Source: Bradyrhizobium sp. AUGA SZCCT0176
Lineage (GTDB): Bacteria; Pseudomonadota; Alphaproteobacteria; Rhizobiales; Xanthobacteraceae
Assembly: GCF_018130145.1 (NCBI RefSeq)
Contig: NZ_JAFCMB010000004.1
Span: forward strand, 186,001 to 250,000
Reading direction: 5' to 3'
DNA: 64,000 nt
Shown: positions 31,829 through 42,033 of the stretch, one piece after another
How positions within the stretch are numbered: position 1 is the stretch's first letter
How the letters are laid out: each line of letters begins with the position of its first letter
Made by a program: the position numbers and the translations under genes
The notes under the pieces: generated by a model
What the model was told of the DNA's origin: nothing
The model's database searches: none
Seen by the model: the letters and a program-made list of their open reading frames with translations, nothing else

Positions 31829-32568
31829 GCCTCTCGATCGATCGCGACAAGGCCCATGCAACCGACAAGCCGACGCTGTACAAGCAGATACGCCTCGACA
31901 TCGAACGCCGCATCCTGACCGGTGAATGGCCGCCGGGTCACCGCATCCCGTTCGAACACGAACTCATGGCGCACTATGGCTGCGCGCGGATGACCGTGAG
32001 CAAGGCGTTGTCGGAACTGGCCCAAGCCGATCTCATCGAGCGGCGGCGGCGGGCCGGCACCTTTGTACGCCGCCCCAAATTTCTGTCAGCAGTCCTGACG
32101 ATTCCTGATATCCGCGCGGAAATCACCGCGCTCGGCCGCAGCTACTTCTATCAGCTGATCCAGTGTTCGCGCCGTGCCGCCAACGCCGCCGACCGCGCGC
32201 GTCTTGGGGTACGAAAGACCGGCAAGGTGATCGCGATTGCCTGTCGCCACAGCGCCGACGGCGTGCCGTTCGCGATCGAGGACAGGCTGATCGATCTCGA
32301 CGCGGTACCCGAAGCCGCCACGGCCAATTTTGCGATCGAACCGCCCGGCACGTGGTTGCTTCACCATGTCCCATGGACGGAAGCAGAGCATTCAATCAGC
32401 GCTATCGTGGCCGACGACAAGGCCGCAGCCGCACTGGATATCGCGATCGGCGCGCCCTGCCTCGTGATAGAGCGGCACACCTGGCGCAGTGCACGGACAC
32501 TGACGGCAGTGCGCCTGCTCTATCCAGGCGATTCCCACAAACTGGTCGCCCGCTTCAAGGGCGGCTGA
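31825..32568 (+). CDS. hutC: Histidine utilisation repressor (GntR/HutC family)
   Basis: 247 aa repressor. The N-terminal GntR winged helix is YKQIRLDIERRILTGEWPPG, then HELMAHYGCARMTVSKALSEL, and the C-terminal UTRA effector domain ends in TAVRLLYPGDSHKLVARF. HutC proteins sense urocanate and release hut promoters. It overlaps hutF (ATGA), so the repressor is made with the pathway. The operator between hutI and hutF is the expected target. Some HutC proteins also touch nitrogen regulation, of interest given the sigma-54-like site just downstream. Confidence 0.95.
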   Translation: MSLSIDRDKAHATDKPTLYKQIRLDIERRILTGEWPPGHRIPFEHELMAHYGCARMTVSKALSELAQADLIERRRRAGTFVRRPKFLSAVLTIPDIRAEITALGRSYFYQLIQCSRRAANAADRARLGVRKTGKVIAIACRHSADGVPFAIEDRLIDLDAVPEAATANFAIEPPGTWLLHHVPWTEAEHSISAIVADDKAAAALDIAIGAPCLVIERHTWRSARTLTAVRLLYPGDSHKLVARFKGG

Positions 32569-32593
32569 GAGGGATATCAATGCGCATAAGATC

Positions 32594-32609
32594 CGGCACA
32601 ATTTATGCA
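32594..32609 (+). promoter_or_regulatory. Candidate sigma-54 (RpoN) -24/-12 promoter
   Basis: CGGCACAATTTATGCA has the GG and GC elements exactly 10 bp apart (32595-32596 and 32607-32608) and retains GGCAC and TGCA of the RpoN consensus. It lies about 90 bp upstream of the NitT-type binding-protein gene and just after hutC. The overlapping dyad GCATAA-N13-TTATGC (32584-32608) may be a regulator site. Confidence 0.55.
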
Positions 32610-32619
32610 ACAGCAATAA

Positions 32620-32649
32620 ACAAAGCAGCAACTTACAAAGCAGCAACGC
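32620..32649. repeat. 15-bp tandem direct repeat in the transporter leader
   Basis: ACAAAGCAGCAAC occurs at 32620-32632 and 32635-32647, a 15-bp period with 13 identical bases. It falls at or just after the start site expected from the sigma-54-like promoter, so it would lie in the 5' leader of the binding-protein mRNA. Confidence 0.7.
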
Positions 32650-32698
32650 TGCACAGACGAGCAAGACGCAATCCATGAACCAGAAAAGGGATACAGCC

Positions 32699-33649
32699 AT
32701 GCTTAGTTTTAGTTTTAGAGTGCTTGCCGCAACCGCAGCTCTCCTGGTGTCCGCACCAGCCGTCGCACAGGACGTGAAGGTCGGCATCGGCATCTCGGGG
32801 TGGACCGGCTTTGCACCGCTCACGCTCGCAAACCAGGCCGGCATCTTCAAGAAGAACGGCCTCGACGTGACGATCAAGAAGATCCCGCAGAAGGACCGGC
32901 ACCTGGCCATTGCGTCAGGTGACATTCAGTGCGCGGCAACCACGGTGGAAACCTGGATTTCCTGGAATGCCAATGGCGTCGCGACCAAGCAGATCTTCCA
33001 GCTCGACAAGAGCTACGGCGCCGATGGCATGGCCACGCGAAACGACGTCGCCGCGATCAAGGACCTGAAGGGCAAGACGGTCGCAGCGTCCGCGCCCGGC
33101 ACCGCTCCCTATTTCACCCTGGCCTGGATGCTCAAAAAGAATGGTCTCACGGTCAAGGACGTGACCGTGGTGAACCTGGAGCCCGCCGCCGCCGCCCAGG
33201 CGTTCGTCGCCGGCCAGAACGATGCGGCCATGACGTATGAGCCTTACCTCTCGACGGTGCGTGCTGCGCCGGACAAGGGCAAGATCATCGCCACCACGCT
33301 CGACTATCCGATGATCATGGACACGTTCGGCTGCACCCCGAAATTCCTGACCGAGAATCCGAAGGCCGCGCAAGCACTGGCTGACAGCTATTTCGAGGCC
33401 GTTGCGCTGATCGAAAAGGACCAGGCCAAGTCGTACGAGATCATGGGATCGGACGTGAAGCAGTCCGGCGAGCAGTTCGGCAATTCGGCAAAATATCTGC
33501 GCTGGCAGGACAAGGCTGCGAACCAGAAATTCTTCGCGGGCGAGTTCCAGGCTTTCACCAAGGAGGCTGGAGAACTGCTGCTCGAGATCGGTATCATCAA
33601 ATCGATCCCGAAAACCGACGACCTCTTTGACGCGAGCTTCATCAAGTAG
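32699..33649 (+). CDS. NitT/TauT-family ABC substrate-binding protein
   Basis: 316 aa periplasmic binding protein of the nitrate/sulfonate/taurine-type family. The signal peptide is MLSFSFRVLAATAALLVSAP, cut near VAQD. Typical blocks are GISGWTGFAPLTLANQAGIFKK, IASGDIQCAATTVE and LKGKTVAASAPGTAPYFTLAWM. ATG 32699 with GGGA upstream is favoured over ATG 32675, which lacks a ribosome site. It directly follows hutC, so histidine, urocanate or a related nitrogen compound is a plausible ligand by context only. A perfect hairpin follows the gene. Confidence 0.92.
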   Translation: MLSFSFRVLAATAALLVSAPAVAQDVKVGIGISGWTGFAPLTLANQAGIFKKNGLDVTIKKIPQKDRHLAIASGDIQCAATTVETWISWNANGVATKQIFQLDKSYGADGMATRNDVAAIKDLKGKTVAASAPGTAPYFTLAWMLKKNGLTVKDVTVVNLEPAAAAQAFVAGQNDAAMTYEPYLSTVRAAPDKGKIIATTLDYPMIMDTFGCTPKFLTENPKAAQALADSYFEAVALIEKDQAKSYEIMGSDVKQSGEQFGNSAKYLRWQDKAANQKFFAGEFQAFTKEAGELLLEIGIIKSIPKTDDLFDASFIK

Positions 33650-33671
33650 ACACCCGGTCGGCGACGCGCCG

Positions 33672-33695
33672 GTCCCGCTTCTGTGGAAGCGGGAC
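33672..33695. repeat. Perfect 10-bp stem hairpin after the binding-protein gene
   Basis: GTCCCGCTTC-TGTG-GAAGCGGGAC is a perfect 10-bp stem with a tetraloop, 22 bp after the binding-protein stop and 38 bp before the permease start. Only two T residues follow, so it is not a full terminator. It likely protects the upstream mRNA or attenuates read-through, favouring binding-protein synthesis. Confidence 0.8.
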
Positions 33696-33733
33696 TTGCC
33701 GCTATCGGCGCACCGCTTTGAGGAATTTGTCCT

Positions 33734-34510
33734 GTGATACGACCCCTGGATCCCGTGACGTCGAAGCAGCGCGTGGCCTATGGCTTCGCGTTCTTCGTCC
33801 TGTTCGTTGCCCTGTGGGCATGGGCCACGTTTGGCGGCTATGTTTCGAAAACATTTCTCGCCAACCCGCTGACCATGCTGCAGGAAGGCTGGGAACTGCT
33901 GACGAAGCACGGCTTCCTGTACGATATCGGCATGACGATATGGCGGGTGATCGGCGGCTTCGTGCTGGCGGCCATCATCGCGGTGCCGCTCGGCGTTCTG
34001 ATGGGCGCTTACAAACCGATCGAGGCTTTTCTCGAGCCGTTCGTTTCGTTCGCCCGTTATCTGCCCGCCTCGGCCTTCATCCCGCTGTTGATTCTGTGGG
34101 CCGGTATCGGCGAACTGCAAAAGCTGCTGGTGATTTTTATCGGCTCGGTGTTCCAGATCATCCTGATGATCGCCGTGAACGTCGGCAACACGAGGCGCGA
34201 TCTCGTTGAAGCCGCCTACACGCTTGGTGCTGGCGACAGCGGCATCATCCGCCGCGTCCTGCTGCCTTCGTCCGCTCCCGAGATCGCGGAAATTCTCCGG
34301 CTCGTTTTGGGTTGGGCATGGACCTATGTCATCGTCGCCGAACTGATCGGCTCATCGTCAGGCATCGGCCACATGATCACCGACAGCCAGGCGCTGCTCA
34401 ACACCGGCCAGATCATCTTCGGCATCATCGTCATCGGGCTGATCGGCCTCGTCTCGGATTTCCTGTTCAAGGCCTTCAACGCCTGGCTGTTTCCGTGGAG
34501 ACTAGCGTGA
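33734..34510 (+). CDS. ABC transporter permease (SsuC/TauC family)
   Basis: 258 aa membrane permease with about six segments. The EAA loop is LVEAAYTLGAGDSGIIRRVLLP (about residues 157-178) and GWAWTYVIVAELIGSSSGIGHMI is the typical late segment. The start is GTG 33734, with GAGGA about 10 nt upstream. The stop overlaps the GTG start of the ATPase gene, indicating coupling. It partners the NitT/TauT-type binding protein. Confidence 0.92.
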   Translation: MIRPLDPVTSKQRVAYGFAFFVLFVALWAWATFGGYVSKTFLANPLTMLQEGWELLTKHGFLYDIGMTIWRVIGGFVLAAIIAVPLGVLMGAYKPIEAFLEPFVSFARYLPASAFIPLLILWAGIGELQKLLVIFIGSVFQIILMIAVNVGNTRRDLVEAAYTLGAGDSGIIRRVLLPSSAPEIAEILRLVLGWAWTYVIVAELIGSSSGIGHMITDSQALLNTGQIIFGIIVIGLIGLVSDFLFKAFNAWLFPWRLA

Positions 34511-35292
34511 CCACGCTGAAGATCGATCAGGTCTCACGGACCTTCCCTGCGCGCCAGGGCAATGCGCCGACACGGGCGCTGGAACCGACCAATCTTGATG
34601 TCGGCAACAATGATTTCGTCACCATCCTTGGCCCCTCGGGCTGCGGAAAATCCACGCTGCTACGTATCATCGCCGGGCTCGACCGGCCGACCAGTGGCAG
34701 CGTCATTCTCGACGGGCAGGAGGTAACGGGCCCCGGCGCGGATCGCGGCATGGTGTTTCAATCCTACACGCTATTCCCGTGGCTGACGGTGCGCGAAAAC
34801 ATCGCGTTCGGGCTGCGCGAGCGCGGAATTTCCGAGGCCGAACGCGGCAAGATCGCCGATGGATTTATTCAACGGGTTGGCTTGTCCGGCTTTGAAAATC
34901 ACTGGCCGAAGCAACTCTCCGGCGGCATGCAGCAACGCACGGCGATCGCGCGTGCGCTTGCCAACGATCCCAAGATCCTGCTGCTCGACGAGCCGTTCGG
35001 CGCACTCGATAATCAGACCCGCGTGCTGATGCAGGAAATGCTGCTCGGCATCTGGGAGCGCGACCAGAAAACCGTGCTGTTCGTCACCCACGACATTGAG
35101 GAGGCCATCTTCCTCGGCAGCCGCGTCATCGTCATGAGCGCCCGCCCCGGCCGCATCAAGGCCGAGATCGCGGTCGATCTGCCCCACCCACGATCCTACA
35201 AGATCAAGACCGCGCCCGAATTCGTCCAGCTGAAGGAAAGGCTGGTGGAAGAGATCCGCGCCGAGGCATTGAAGGTGGCGGTTGATGCCTGA
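34507..35292 (+). CDS. ABC transporter ATP-binding protein (SsuB/TauB family)
   Basis: 261 aa ATPase. Walker A is GPSGCGKST, the Q-loop FQSYTLFPW, the signature [15 protein letters not shown], Walker [13 protein letters not shown] and the H-loop FVTHDIEEA. It starts with GTG 34507 inside the permease stop (GTGA overlap); the frame is open upstream but that part is antisense-like to the permease gene. Last gene of the binding-protein/permease/ATPase operon. A possible terminator lies 55 bp beyond its stop, inside the convergent gene. Confidence 0.94.
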   Translation: MTTLKIDQVSRTFPARQGNAPTRALEPTNLDVGNNDFVTILGPSGCGKSTLLRIIAGLDRPTSGSVILDGQEVTGPGADRGMVFQSYTLFPWLTVRENIAFGLRERGISEAERGKIADGFIQRVGLSGFENHWPKQLSGGMQQRTAIARALANDPKILLLDEPFGALDNQTRVLMQEMLLGIWERDQKTVLFVTHDIEEAIFLGSRVIVMSARPGRIKAEIAVDLPHPRSYKIKTAPEFVQLKERLVEEIRAEALKVAVDA

Positions 35293-35334
35293 CGGATGCT
35301 CGTTGCCTTGCTGATTTCCGCACCGCGAATGGTA

Positions 35335-36420
35335 TTATAGAACCCCCAACCCCGGACTATCTTTCTTTGCATGGGGTTGTTTTCGCGATTCTGTGTCCGG
35401 GCTCGGTATGGTCCCTTTCGTCCACCCCAATGCCGGCGCAACCCTTTCGGCGATCAACTCGATCGATCGCAGAATGAACGGGTGCGGCGGATCGACCGAA
35501 TGGGCCTGAAACACCAGATCGGTCACCCGCTCCAAAATGCTGTCGGCGCGCAGCGAAGCGATGACGTCGTCGGGCGTCCCGACATGGGTATCGAACGCGG
35601 CGATCATGTCGCGCAACGCCTCCCCCGGCGGGGCATGACCGCCGGCGATGAAGCTCGCGCGCGCCCGGCGTAGCCCGATGTCTGCCAGCTGTAGCGCCTC
35701 CTGCCGTTCATCGGCGGCGAAGATACTGCGCGATGCCATGATGCGAGGCTCGCGCCCCGGCGGCAGTGCGGCGAGATAGGCGTCGATGATGGGGTGTTGA
35801 ATCTCGGCAAGCGACGCGTGCGGCGTCTCCCTTGGGCGCGGCTGCGTTCGCGACAACAGCAAGCCGTCGCCCGCTTTGCCGGCCCTCGTCCCGCCGCTGA
35901 CGGAAAAGGTCGCCTGCCAGATCCGGTCGCACAGTTGCGGCCTCGGTGGATAGAGCGTATCGCCGCCGGCCAACGGCGCGCCGGCCAGGGCGTTACGGAC
36001 AATGTCGAGATTGTCAGTGAAAATCTCCGCGCGTTGCGCACTGTCCAGCCCAAAGGCTGCAAAGGCTGACGGGTTTCCGCCGGTGCCGACACCAAGCTCA
36101 AAACGGCCGTTTGATAACAGGTCGAGGACCGCGGCGTCCTCCGCCACCCGTACGGGATTTTCCAGCGGCAGGGTAACGATGCCGGTGCCGAGACGAATGC
36201 GGGATGTCTGTGCCGCGACGAAGCCGAGAAAAGCAAAGGGCGCCGGCAGCCCGCCCTCACTCTCATGAAAATGGTGCTGAGCGATCCATGCGGAATCAAG
36301 ACCTGCTGTTTCCGCGTGGACGATCTGCGCTGCCGCGAGGCGATATCGTTCCGCCGGACCAACGTCGTCGAGAAGGCGCGTGAAGAATCCCAACCGCTTC
36401 AAATTTGCCAGACGATTCAT
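35335..36420 (-). CDS. Luciferase-like (LLM class) flavin-dependent monooxygenase
   Basis: 361 aa TIM-barrel flavoenzyme using FMNH2 and oxygen. Family blocks are AETAGLDSAWIAQHHF near residue 38, TSRIRLGTGIVTLPLENPVRVAEDAAVLDLLSNGRFELGVG around 72-112 (shown in part) and IMASRSIFAADERQEA. It lies 143 bp downstream of dppF on the same strand and may be the last gene of that operon or separate. The substrate is unknown. It does not resemble RutA of pyrimidine degradation. The C-terminal 20 residues (KGTIPSPDTESRKQPHAKKD) look like a disordered tail. Confidence 0.87.
   Translation of the reverse strand: MNRLANLKRLGFFTRLLDDVGPAERYRLAAAQIVHAETAGLDSAWIAQHHFHESEGGLPAPFAFLGFVAAQTSRIRLGTGIVTLPLENPVRVAEDAAVLDLLSNGRFELGVGTGGNPSAFAAFGLDSAQRAEIFTDNLDIVRNALAGAPLAGGDTLYPPRPQLCDRIWQATFSVSGGTRAGKAGDGLLLSRTQPRPRETPHASLAEIQHPIIDAYLAALPPGREPRIMASRSIFAADERQEALQLADIGLRRARASFIAGGHAPPGEALRDMIAAFDTHVGTPDDVIASLRADSILERVTDLVFQAHSVDPPHPFILRSIELIAERVAPALGWTKGTIPSPDTESRKQPHAKKDSPGLGVL
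35347..35383 (+). terminator. Possible terminator of the NitT-type ABC operon
   Basis: CAACCCC (35347-35353) pairs with GGGGTTG (35373-35379) around a 19-nt loop and is followed by TTTT. It lies 55 bp past the ATPase stop but within the 3' end of the convergent monooxygenase gene. The stem is short and the loop long, so it is only a candidate. Confidence 0.35.
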
Positions 36421-36563
36421 GAAGACTTTCGGAGAACATAACCCATGCGACCGAGGCCCAGCCGCCTCCGCCTCACGAGTCTGCGCGGGGATCGCGGGAC
36501 AGTCAAATCAGCGCAGGCAAACGGACTTCGATGGTTCGAGCCCTCGCGGACTCCGCCGCGGAA

Positions 36564-37555
<992 letters not shown>

Positions 37556-37559
<4 letters not shown>

Positions 37560-38545
37560 GCCGCGGCCGCCTCCTTGGCGGCATAATGACAGGCGGCGAT
37601 ATGGCGGGGGCCCTTCTCTTCAAGACCCGGCGCGACCTGCCGGCAGAGATCGGTCGCCAGTGTGCACCGCCCCGCGAACACACAGCCCTCGATCCGTCCT
37701 TTGAGGCTGGGCACCTGGCCCGGGATTTCGGCGAGACGCCGCGCGGCCCCTGTTAACGAAGAGCCGAGCTTGGGCACCGCGCCGAGCAGGCCCTGCGTAT
37801 AGGGATGACGTGGCGAGCGGAACAGTTCGGCCACCGGCGCCTCCTCGACCTTGCGGCCGGCATACATCACCATGACGCGCTCGGCGATTTCGGCGACCAC
37901 GCCGAGATCATGGGTAACCAGAATGATCGCCGCACCGACCCGGCGCTTGAGGTCCAGCATCAACTGCAGGATCTGCGCCTGGATCGTGACGTCGAGCGCC
38001 GTGGTCGGCTCGTCGGCGATCAGGAGTTTTGGGTTGCAGGCCAGCGCCATCGCGATCATCACGCGCTGGCGCATGCCGCCAGAAAGCTGATGCGGAAATT
38101 CGCGCACGCGCCGTACAGACTCCGGGATGCCAACCAGATTCAGCATGTCGACGGCGCGGGCCTCCGCGGCCTGCTTGTCGAGCCCCTGATGCATGCGCAG
38201 CGTTTCTCCGATCTGACGACCGACCGTCAGCACCGGATTGAGGCTCGTCATCGGCTCCTGGAAGATCATCGAAATATCGTTGCCGCGGATGGCGCGCATT
38301 TCGCGCTCGGAGAGTTGCAGCAGATCCTTGCCCTGGAAACGAATCGAGCCCGCGATCTTGCCGGGAGGCTCGGGGATCAGCCGCATCAGCGACATCGAGG
38401 TGACCGACTTGCCGCAACCGGATTCGCCGACGATGGCCAGCGTCTCGCCCTCATTGACATGGAAGGAAACACCGTCCACGGCGCGGTTGATGCCCTCGGG
38501 GGTCCGGAAATGGGTCTGCAGATTTTCGACTTCGAGCAATGCCAT
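37556..38545 (-). CDS. Peptide-type ABC transporter ATP-binding protein (DppD/OppD-like)
   Basis: 329 aa ATPase forming a heterodimer with the DppF-like protein. Walker A is GESGCGKSV, the signature [15 protein letters not shown], Walker [13 protein letters not shown] and H-loop LVTHDLGVV. The C-terminus has the family Cys motif ([15 protein letters not shown], then ACHY). ATG 38545 starts 4 nt after the DppC stop; the long in-frame extension upstream overlaps dppC and is not homologous. Confidence 0.93.
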
Positions 38546-38549
38546 CAGA

Positions 38550-39473
38550 TCAGAGACTCTTGGCCATGCGCGGATCGAGCGCATCGCGCAGGCCGTCACC
38601 GAGCAGATTGACGGCAAGCACGGTGACGGACAGGAACGCGGCGGGAAAGAATACGATGTAGGGTTTGACCTGCCACAGCGCCCTGCCCTCGGCCATGATG
38701 TTGCCCCAGGACGGAATGGTGGGCGGCGTGCCGGCACCGATGAAGGACAATATGGACTCCACGATCATGGCGCTGGCGCAGATATAGGTCGCCTGAACCA
38801 GCATCGGCGCCAGCGTGTTGGGCAGGATGTGGCGCAGGATGATCATCGGCGTTCGCGTGCCGGAAGCTGTCGCGGCGTCCACGTAGGGCTGTTCACGCAG
38901 CGACAGCACGACGCTGCGTACCAGGCGCGAGACGCGCGGGATCTCGGCTACCGTGATCGCCAGGATCACATTGCCGACGCTGGCGCGCGTCAGCGCCATC
39001 AGCGCAACCGCAAGCAGGATCGGCGGGATCGACATCAGCCCGTCCATGAACCGCATGATGATGCCGTCGGCCCATCGCACGAACCCGGAAACAAGACCGA
39101 TGGCGAGACCGGCCAGCGATGCCAGTATCGCCACCGAAAGACCGACCGTGAGCGAGACCCGCGCCCCGTAGATCACGCGTGAATAGATGTCGCGGCCGAG
39201 CAAGTCAGTTCCGAACCAGTAGTCCGCGGAAGGCAAGCGCGTGCGTTTGGCGGGCGCGATCGCGGTCGGATCGACGGTCCAGAGATAAGGCGCAAAGATT
39301 CCGACCAGGACGAGGCAGACGAGCAAAGCACCGCCGATCGCCACCGTCGGATGGTTGCGCAGGAAACCGAGGACGCCGCGACGAATCTTGACCGGCGACA
39401 GCAGATCCGGCAATTGCTGCGCGACCACAAGACCCGGTGGTATCCGTAGCGTGTTGGTTTCCAGGACGGTCAA
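38550..39473 (-). CDS. Peptide-type ABC transporter permease (DppC-like)
   Basis: 307 aa membrane permease. A hydrophilic N-terminal region of about 35 residues is followed by a first segment near [20 protein letters not shown], then the typical [21 protein letters not shown] block and the EAA-type loop [23 protein letters not shown]. It overlaps the DppB-like stop by 4 nt. Second subunit of the channel. Confidence 0.93.
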   Translation of the reverse strand: MTVLETNTLRIPPGLVVAQQLPDLLSPVKIRRGVLGFLRNHPTVAIGGALLVCLVLVGIFAPYLWTVDPTAIAPAKRTRLPSADYWFGTDLLGRDIYSRVIYGARVSLTVGLSVAILASLAGLAIGLVSGFVRWADGIIMRFMDGLMSIPPILLAVALMALTRASVGNVILAITVAEIPRVSRLVRSVVLSLREQPYVDAATASGTRTPMIILRHILPNTLAPMLVQATYICASAMIVESILSFIGAGTPPTIPSWGNIMAEGRALWQVKPYIVFFPAAFLSVTVLAVNLLGDGLRDALDPRMAKSL

Positions 39474-40411
39474 TAGCGGATCCTCGGGTCAACCAGGGTG
39501 TAGGTGACGTCGACCATCAGGTTGACCAGCACATAGAGGAAGCTGAACAGCAAAACGATGCCCTGGATGACGGGATAGTCGCGGCGCAGGATCGCGTCGA
39601 TCGTGAGCCGGCCAAGGCCCGGAATGGCGAACACGCTTTCGGTCACCACAGCGCCGCCGATCAAAAGCGCGATACCGATACCGATCACCGTCACGATGGG
39701 AACGGCCGCGTTCTTCAGCGCGTGAATGAACAGGATGCTGCGCTGGTCAAGGCCTTTGGCGCGGGCGGTGCGGACATAATCCTGCTGCAACACCTCGAGC
39801 ATCGAGGCCCGGGTAATGCGCGCGATCAGCGCGATGTAGACGGAGCCGAGGGCAAGCGCCGGCAGGATTAGGTTCTGGAACCATGGCCAGACGCCATTGG
39901 ATAGCGGCGTATAGCCCTGCACCGGAAGCCATTCGAACTGCAGCGCGAACACATAGGCAAGCACGTATCCGACCACAAAGACCGGGAGCGAGAAGGCGAA
40001 CACGGCAAAGGCCATGATGGTGCGGTCGATCCAGCTTCCCGCCTTCCATGCCGCCACCACGCCGAGCGGAACCGCGACAAGGATAGTCAGGACCAGAGTA
40101 ATCGCCATCAGCGAGAATGTCGGCTCGATCCGCTGCGCGATCATCTTGGCGACCGGCAAATTGGTGAAGATCGAGGTGCCGAGATTCCCGTGCAAGATAT
40201 CCCATAGCCAGCTGCTGAACTGGACCAGAAACGGCCGGTCGAGTCCGAGGCTTTGGCGTATCCGCTCGACGTCGGCGGGGCTTGCCTGGTCACCTGCAAT
40301 CACCGCCGCCGGATCGCCCGGCGCGATGTAAAGCAGGCTGAAGACGAACAGCGCGACGATCCCCATTACGGGCAACGTCGAGAGAATACGGCGCAGGATA
40401 TACGAGAGCAT
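39470..40411 (-). CDS. Peptide-type ABC transporter permease (DppB-like)
   Basis: 313 aa membrane permease beginning MLSYILRRILSTLPVMGIVA, the standard DppB N-terminus. The family block is ADVERIRQSLGLDRPFLVQF and the EAA-type loop YVRTARAKGLDQRSILFIHALKN. It follows the binding-protein gene by 17 nt. Third of the five transporter genes in order binding protein, B, C, D, F after the binding protein itself. Confidence 0.93.
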   Translation of the reverse strand: MLSYILRRILSTLPVMGIVALFVFSLLYIAPGDPAAVIAGDQASPADVERIRQSLGLDRPFLVQFSSWLWDILHGNLGTSIFTNLPVAKMIAQRIEPTFSLMAITLVLTILVAVPLGVVAAWKAGSWIDRTIMAFAVFAFSLPVFVVGYVLAYVFALQFEWLPVQGYTPLSNGVWPWFQNLILPALALGSVYIALIARITRASMLEVLQQDYVRTARAKGLDQRSILFIHALKNAAVPIVTVIGIGIALLIGGAVVTESVFAIPGLGRLTIDAILRRDYPVIQGIVLLFSFLYVLVNLMVDVTYTLVDPRIRY

Positions 40412-40428
40412 GTCGCTTCACTGTCCCA

Positions 40429-42033
40429 TCATGCGGTCTTCGACACGCCCCAGAAGAACGGTAGCGGCCCCTTCGCGATGCCGGAGACATTCTTGCGCCA
40501 CGCCGTATAGCTCAGGAAGAAGCCGGTCGGCGCATAGACGACGTCCTCGAGCGCCGCCTTGTTGAGGCGCCCCACCGCGGCCTTCTCCTCGTCGAGATTC
40601 TTGGCGCCGAACCAGGCCGTGACTTCCTTTTCCACGGCCTCGCTCGTGGGCCAGCCAAACCACGCCTTGTCGCCAGTGCCACGAACAGCATTGTAGACGG
40701 CCGGATTGACGCAATCCGCGCCGGCGTGCCAGGTGTGAAATACTTGCCAGCCTCCCTGACCCGGAGGCGTCTTCTGGGCGCGGCGGGAACCGACCGTGCC
40801 CCAGTCGGTTGCGATGAAATCAACGTTCATCCCCATCTGCTTCAGAAGATCGGCGGTGACATCGCCGAACGCTTTAGTGATCGGTTGATCCTGCGCCACC
40901 AGGCAAGTGACCGGCTGTCCCGAATAACCGCTCTCGGCCAAGAGCTTCTTGGCCACTGTGAGGTCGCGCTTGCCCTTCAGTATCTCGCCGCCCGCCTCGC
41001 TGTAGAGCGGCGTATCCGGCGTGAAGAAGCCCGGCAGCGGCTTCCAGAGCGCGGGGTCATCTCCAACCAACGCGCGCATGTAATCTTCCTGGCTCAGCGC
41101 GGTGAGCACGGCGCGCCGCGCCTTCACGTCGTTGAAGGGCGGATGCAAATGGTTCATCCGGAACGAGCCGATGTTGCCGAGTGGATCGGCGATATCGACG
41201 TTGATGTTGCGGTTCTTCTTCAGCGACGGCACCAGATCGGTGATCGGATTCTCCCACCAATCGACCTCGCCGTTCTGAAGTGCTGCGGCCGCCGTAGCGG
41301 GATCCGGGATCACCACCCATTCGATGCGGTCGATCAGCATCTGCTTGCCGCCGGCCAGCCAGGACGCTTTCTCTTGCCGCGGCGTGTAATCGGCAAATTT
41401 CTCGAACACGGCCTTGGCGCCGGGCACCCACTCGCTTTTCGCGAATTTCATCGGGCCCGAGCCGATATAGTCGGGGATTTGCTTGAACGGATCGGTCTGC
41501 GCGATGCGCTCCGGCATGATGAAGGCGATCGGCGTGCTGTTCTTGCCCAGCGCCAGCAGCATTTTCGGATAAGGCGCCTTCAGCGACCACTTGAAGGTCC
41601 TGTCGTCGACGGCGACCAGTTCGTTCTGGATCGCCTTGAGCATCAGTCCCATCGGATCGCGAGCCGACCAACGCGTCAGGCTTGCCACCACATCCTTGCT
41701 CCGCACCGGCTCGCCGTCATGGAACTTCAACCCCGGCCGGAGCCGGAAGGTCCAGACCAGACCGTCATCGGAGGTCTCCTCGGACTCGATCATCTGGCGC
41801 TGCGGCTGCAGCGCCGCGTCGACGCCGTAGAGGGTGTCCCACACCATCGCGGCGGCGTTGCGCACGACATACTGGGTCCCCCAAATGGGGTCGAAATTCG
41901 CAAGGTTGGCCTGGGGCACGAAGCGCAAGGTGCGCGCCGCGGCGCCTTGGGAAAGGGCCGGCATCGACAAGCCAGCCGTTGCGGCCAGGCTGCCCACCCC
42001 CGCAAATCCCTTCAACAGCGTCCTGCGATCCAT
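40429..42033 (-). CDS. Peptide-type ABC substrate-binding protein (DppA-like, family 5, Tat signal)
   Basis: 534 aa periplasmic binding protein. The N-terminal MDRRTLLKGFAGVGSLAATA is a twin-arginine signal. Family hallmarks are LRPGLKFHDGEPVRSKDVVASLTRW (about 95-120) and the NDVKARRAVLTALSQEDYM block. It heads the dppBCDF-type genes, 17 nt before dppB, and has GGGGAGA before ATG 42033. A sigma-54-like site lies 118 bp upstream. It is a paralogue of the orphan proteins at 13.9 and 44.9 kb; the ligand is probably not an ordinary peptide given the amidohydrolase context. Confidence 0.92.
   Translation of the reverse strand: MDRRTLLKGFAGVGSLAATAGLSMPALSQGAAARTLRFVPQANLANFDPIWGTQYVVRNAAAMVWDTLYGVDAALQPQRQMIESEETSDDGLVWTFRLRPGLKFHDGEPVRSKDVVASLTRWSARDPMGLMLKAIQNELVAVDDRTFKWSLKAPYPKMLLALGKNSTPIAFIMPERIAQTDPFKQIPDYIGSGPMKFAKSEWVPGAKAVFEKFADYTPRQEKASWLAGGKQMLIDRIEWVVIPDPATAAAALQNGEVDWWENPITDLVPSLKKNRNINVDIADPLGNIGSFRMNHLHPPFNDVKARRAVLTALSQEDYMRALVGDDPALWKPLPGFFTPDTPLYSEAGGEILKGKRDLTVAKKLLAESGYSGQPVTCLVAQDQPITKAFGDVTADLLKQMGMNVDFIATDWGTVGSRRAQKTPPGQGGWQVFHTWHAGADCVNPAVYNAVRGTGDKAWFGWPTSEAVEKEVTAWFGAKNLDEEKAAVGRLNKAALEDVVYAPTGFFLSYTAWRKNVSGIAKGPLPFFWGVSKTA

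Noticed and set aside
32915..34120. 401-codon minus-strand open frame across the NitT-type receptor and permease genes
   Set aside because: It crosses two genuine genes and a hairpin on the other strand and shows no protein family features.
35335..36420. The luciferase-like monooxygenase as RutA of pyrimidine degradation, given the nearby uracil genes
   Set aside because: The N-terminal and flavin-loop sequences match the general LuxA-like group and lack RutA-specific blocks; no other rut genes are present.
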